Assembly (NCBI RefSeq): GCF_003597395.2
Contig: NC_133769.1
Coordinates: 50,600,226 to 50,664,225, forward strand
DNA from: Chelonoidis abingdonii
Taxonomy: Eukaryota; Chordata; Testudines; Testudinidae
Direction: 5' to 3'
DNA length: 64,000 nt
The translations under genes and the position numbers were made by a program. The notes beneath the pieces were generated by a model. That model was given only the letters and a program-made list of their open reading frames with translations. It was not told the origin of the DNA and searched no databases. This document shows, in pieces, positions 59,726-64,000 of the stretch. Numbering within the stretch: position 1 is the stretch's first letter; every line of letters begins with the position of its first letter.

Positions 59726-60250
59726 TGTAGGAGACTGTGTCTGCTCTTCTTCTTCTTCAACGCTTAGCTGAACGGTCATCCATTACAATCATTTGCCATT
59801 TGCTCTGTTCCTGTGAAGCCGCCAGGGCTTGACAGGCCAAGAGTCCAGTGTTGGAACAGACTTGAGGCACCTATTTAGTAGGGGGTCTGCCTCCACCCCT
59901 CAGTTGGTGGAATTTTACCCTGGAAGTTACAAGCCACCTGGAGAATTGCTGTTCACAGGAATATCTTGTGGCCTTCGCATGACATGCCCCAAAAGCAAAC
60001 AGACGCCATCTGTAGACAATGGCCATGGTAGTCTATAGACCGGAACAACCATAAACGTCTTCAAAACAAATAAAATCATTCCACTTCATGCTGCCCAATA
60101 TATGACGTTGGCATTTTGTGTGGAAAGCCTCCTGCTTTGCCCAGTCTGAGCAGTATAGTGTCCATGTTTCACAACCATACAGCGGTATGGAGTGGATACA
60201 GCTTAAATAGATCCCAAACTTGGTTATGCCTGTAACAATGCTGGCAATGC
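59726..60250 (-). mobile_element. LINE reverse-transcriptase fragment, antisense
   Basis: The minus strand near 60185-60070 reads LYGCETWTLY, then KQEAFHTKCQRHILG and KWNDFI. This is the conserved block near the C-terminal end of the reverse transcriptase in several LINE clades (typically LYG-ETWTL and LEAFH-KC-R-ILGI-W-D). Clade not assigned; it is clearly not CR1. Frame breaks elsewhere show decay. Confidence 0.6.
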
Positions 60251-62535
60251 GGCCTCTAAGACAGATGGAAGATAGTTAACCTTCCTGTCACAAGATAGTG
60301 GCAGTGGCTAAGGGCTCTGTATAGAGAAAGGATGGTGGGAGGGGGTTGTAATGTCTGCCCAGGGACAGAGACACATTTTTAGTTGAAACCAAAACATGGG
60401 AGTGGAGCCAGATCAGATTTTATTCCAGATCTAAACAATTCCATGCTAGATTTCTGATTCCAGCCAGTTTCTAAAAATAACAGGAAGGCTGTGGTGAAAA
60501 CTGATAAAAGCCTGGAAATACCAGATTACAGTTAGCAGTCAGGTTCTGATTCTCAGTTGTATTAAAGCCCTTTTAAACAGTTCTGGCAGTGTAAAGAGGC
60601 TTTAAAGCGGGTGTGAATTGCATAGTTAAAATAGCTATGTCTAGTTGGTCAAAAATAATGTTGCTATATAAGGTCATGGGAAAAAGTATTGTCTAGGCTT
60701 GTCGTCTTGCCCTGCACAGGTCTGTAGAATTTCACATAATCATAGTGTGGTATTAGGTAGGGCACAATCACAGTTTTACCACACGCACTACGCTATTAGA
60801 ACCTTATGTTTGAACCAGATGCTCACATTTCTCAATATAGTAGGTTTTAATACACAGGATATCAAAATTTAAATTAAATTATTTTTTATTAAATAAAACC
60901 TGAAAGTGTCATAACTTTTTATACCATATTCCTACCTGATCTCTGTACAGGACCATAGTATTAGAAATAGAGCACGTTCTTTAGACAGAGTTATGTAGAA
61001 TTGATACAGTAAAAGTCTAAAATTCACTCTGTAAATAACATCTAAGTCAACTGTTGCATCTTAACTTTAGCTTAACTTTTATGCAAAACATACTCTGTTT
61101 GAATAAAAAAGTGACCAGACAGTGGTTTCCTTGCAGTTCTACCTAATCCAGCTGAAGCTCCTTTTAATAGCCATAATTGGTGATTTTCTAGAGCAAGAGC
61201 CTTACTCAGATCAACGACAGTAGCTTGTGTATATTGATTACAAACCATGGCTATGAAAATATCATTTGTTACCTTGGGAATGGTAGAGGATGAACAGGCT
61301 AACACCAAATTGGATGGAATCAATATGTTGCATGTGGGTAAAAAGCAGCATGTTATCTGAGAGAGCATCAATTTTTCATGGCTTGTGGCAAAACACAAAA
61401 TGAAAAGAAACACACGAGGTCAGTCATTCAATTGTTAAAATCCTGTGTTTGTTTTTTAGAAAAATTCTGAATCAAGTACATGTTGTGTAGTTCATTTTTC
61501 AACCTGAGAGAACAAAAATAAGAATTCCCTAATCCTTGTTAAACTATGCAAGGCATATCCATTATAAATAGAAAAAACCCCAACAACATTCACTAGCATT
61601 CCACTCGTGTATGTAATGTTACAGAAACATAAGACAATATATCCTCTTTTGAACACTTACTGTTGAGCAGGCATGTGCTGAGTTACCCACAGGTGATCTG
61701 TAAATCACATGTGGAGTGAGACAACCCTCAACACTGATTAAAGCTACATACAAATCCCATTCAACTCCCCTCCTCAAAACTCCTGGAAATTAGTAATAAA
61801 AATAGAGACACAGAAAGCTTATACAAATGTTTCTTACTCAGAACATATCTTAACAAGCTATTTCTTCACCTACCATGGACTTGAGAAAAAGGGATTGACT
61901 AGCTTTGTAGGCCTGACCATGGGATGGCAGGAAGATGGCAAGCATAATGAAGTAGTAACCATTATAGTTCATACCTAGGATATTTCAAGAAAGACTTGGT
62001 GTCCAAAAATGAAAAGACAAAAGTCTGCAAACTTTTAGCACAACTGTATTTTAAGATTCTGACTCCTGGGGAGCAGAGGGTATCCTAAGGGTTTCAGTAG
62101 TAGACAGAGAGGTTCCTGGCAGTGTGCTTTCAATATGACCATGCTGGAGGAAGCTAGAGAGGGGGCTGGTGGCCCTGGAGTCAATATGGAGGCTCAGGGT
62201 TGCTGTGCAGACAACTCTGGATCTCCAACAGACCCCCTGAAACCTGAACAGTTGTTAGGATTTGTAGATTCTGCAAGTCAATCCCTTGCTTGTTCTAGGA
62301 GTACGGGAGAGGGGGGCAAATCCTACCTCCTATAGAACAATCTGATGGAAACTGGATTTTTTCCCCTCTTTGTTTGGTTTCTTCCATTTTTTTTCCCTGA
62401 TACTAACTAGCTATCAGTTGTGCACCAACTAGTGCACCAGCTAGTCTGTGCTAAAACAATCTATAATTTTAGTTAGGCCAACCTCCTTTCTTCTCGCCTG
62501 CCTGTTTGATTTATCCACCAGTCATGTCCTGTCTT
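60251..62535. other. Intergenic, no gene seen
   Basis: 60555-60625 resembles a palindromic reptile repeat (aagcccttttaaacagttct). A 113-codon minus frame (61072-61413) has no domain. Confidence 0.45.
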
Positions 62536-62650
62536 TTAAACTGTAAACAATTTCGGGCAGGAACTATCCTTTATTATATGTTTGTACAGTGAATAGCATA
62601 ATGGCATCCTATGTAACTGAGGCCTCTAGACACAACTAAAATTATAATAA
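62536..62650 (-). repeat. MIR-like tail fragment, inverted, diverged
   Basis: aaacaatttcgggcaggaac, tgtttgtacagtgaatagca and taatggcatcc follow the order of the inverted MIR-like left part, with more substitutions than other copies. Confidence 0.45.
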
Positions 62651-62899
62651 AATTTTGTATTATACGGGGTTTAAATTAACTAGAACAATGATCTGAATAC
62701 AGTGACATTACTGATTGCCTTTTTCAGGATCTTTTTATTTGTTCTGCATAGTTTTGATATAATTTTGTCTAGGAAAGTCCTTCAGAATAGGCCATTTTGT
62801 ATCTTGCAGTCCTGTGAAGTGTACAGTGCTGCCAATCATGTGATTTGACCATGAGTCCTGTACTGTTTGCTGCTTTTCTTAAAATTCTTGATTAAAGAG

Positions 62900-62939
62900 A
62901 CTCTCTGCTCTCTTAAAACACTCTCTGCTCTCTTAAAAC
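62900..62939. repeat. Perfect 20-bp tandem duplication
   Basis: Two exact adjacent copies of actctctgctctcttaaaac at 62900-62919 and 62920-62939. Confidence 0.9.
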
Positions 62940-64000
62940 AAAAAGTAGTTTTCGGGTTCTCATGCTTCTGGAGAAAGTTTGAAAATATGACTTGAGTGCC
63001 TCCTACAAGTTCAAAAACCAGAAGACAAATAAAAGCCTCTGCAAAAGGTTTTTTAAAAAAAGATCTCATGATTTTTAAACAACTCATGATTTTGACAGCT
63101 TGGGGCTGAATGTAACTGTTGCTGTTGTAAAAATAGAAGAAATTGGTTACTTCAGTCATATTAGCTTGAAATATTACAATCCTAGGAACAGACATAATTC
63201 TAACATCCTGTACTTCTTTTAGATACTGTTTCCAGCAGTGACGGGATAACCACAGAATAAAAGGCTTTCTACTTCATTAGTGAAGACCACTGTGTTATCA
63301 CAGAGTTTGCAAATTATCCGCTGCTACTTCAAATAAATACTTCTCCCCAGTGCAGATCCCCTAAAATATTTTAGACAGATGAAACAAACCAATTGCACTT
63401 ATACAGATAGGGGAAAAAATACATGAAAAGAAGAAAACACAAATACTACTGTGGCTTAGGGAATTTGTAGCTTAAAGTAAACAAGTAGCTAAAATGTTAA
63501 TCCTTTATTTGTTTAAAACAATGAAGGTCACAAAAACTCTTCACAGTGCAGAATCTGGCACATGCTGGAGGAGTGGGCGCCTCATCAGCTAAAGGAACGA
63601 ATGTCGGAATTAGTTTGCTAAACTGGATTCATGCTGCTTTCTGCTTGAGCTGCTTTTTCTTTGTTTCCTAAACATTAGACAAAACTAGCTTTCCTAGCTT
63701 TGTTTTTAAGCAACATGATTAAAACAAGATGCTGACTACATTGCAAAGAGCAAATACAAGCTGTCTTGGAAAATTAACACCCTTATTATATGGTTCAGGT
63801 TTTAAATCAAAATTGACAAATAAGAGTGGCACACTACTGTATATGAACCATAGGGCAGTTTTTACATATATAAACACAAATTAGCATTTCACATCAATTT
63901 GTTAATTTAATTAGATATTTTCAGCAATTTTTCAATATTACTTAAGTGGAACGCCCATATTTAAAGCTTTTATGTGAAGGTCACATGGGCAAATCTTGTT
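62940..64000. other. Intergenic, no gene seen
   Basis: AT-rich. The 119-codon minus frame (62836-63195) spans the tandem duplication and has no domain. Confidence 0.45.

Noticed and set aside
36141..64000. Presence of MDFIC or another neighbouring gene
   Set aside because: No exon-like conserved protein segment was recognised on either strand; the known distance between TFEC and MDFIC in mammals is much larger than this window.

Overview
The window is vertebrate nuclear DNA, most likely from a turtle or another non-avian reptile. It is AT-rich, with exons under 160 bp separated by kilobase introns. It carries CR1 LINEs ending in the ttctatga tail repeat, CORE-SINE/MIR-like copies, many non-autonomous hAT and Harbinger-like DNA elements, tRNA-Pro-type ERV remains and two solo LTRs. 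This mix is typical of turtles. The species call is inference from repeat types I recognise, not from a search.

One convincing gene is present: the 3' part of TFEC on the + strand, a bHLH-leucine-zipper transcription factor of the MITF/TFEB/TFE3/TFEC family. Five coding exons (3715-3829, 4730-4786, 8463-8538, 20354-20501, 21411-21791) join with canonical splice sites into one open frame of 258 codons plus stop. They cover the linker, basic region, helix-loop-helix, leucine zipper and serine-rich C-terminus. A 3' UTR follows, with AATAAA at 22240-22245. The first quarter or so of the protein must lie upstream of base 1.

Regions 1-3714 and the introns hold repeats. At 1-1703 there is an internally deleted endogenous retrovirus in minus orientation, with two LTR copies, a degenerate tRNA-Pro primer site and a broken gag. 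MIR-like copies lie at 5.1-5.45 kb and palindromic elements at 6.9, 10.4 and 12.8 kb. A CR1 3' end lies at 11.06-12.11 kb. A 3.2-kb hAT transposon with a broken transposase (13035-16225) is itself split by a 700-bp hAT-type element. A solo LTR lies at 18530-19389.

From about 22.3 kb to the end I see no confident gene. In mammals the region beyond the TFEC 3' end is a long gene desert toward MDFIC, and this stretch fits that. It contains hAT MITEs with exact 8-bp target duplications (24166, 25812, 42155), a pile-up of nested elements at 28.9-30.4 kb, a second solo LTR (31766-32665), CpG-dense Harbinger-like elements (33683-34774, 35045-35391), an antisense CR1 (41.0-42.0 kb), a Tigger-like MITE (56945) and an antisense LINE fragment (59.7-60.25 kb). 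Repeat-free blocks at about 37.1-37.5, 42.4-43.3 and 49.4-49.7 kb look like candidate conserved regulatory DNA. The first holds a perfect DR1 nuclear-receptor site, the second a perfect octamer.

No new multi-gene system is visible. The most interesting leads are the repeat-free blocks, an unexplained stretch of protein-like minus-strand frames at 23.0-23.85 kb, a signal-peptide-like open exon at 30987-31094, and the nested transposon history that can be read exactly from target-site duplications.
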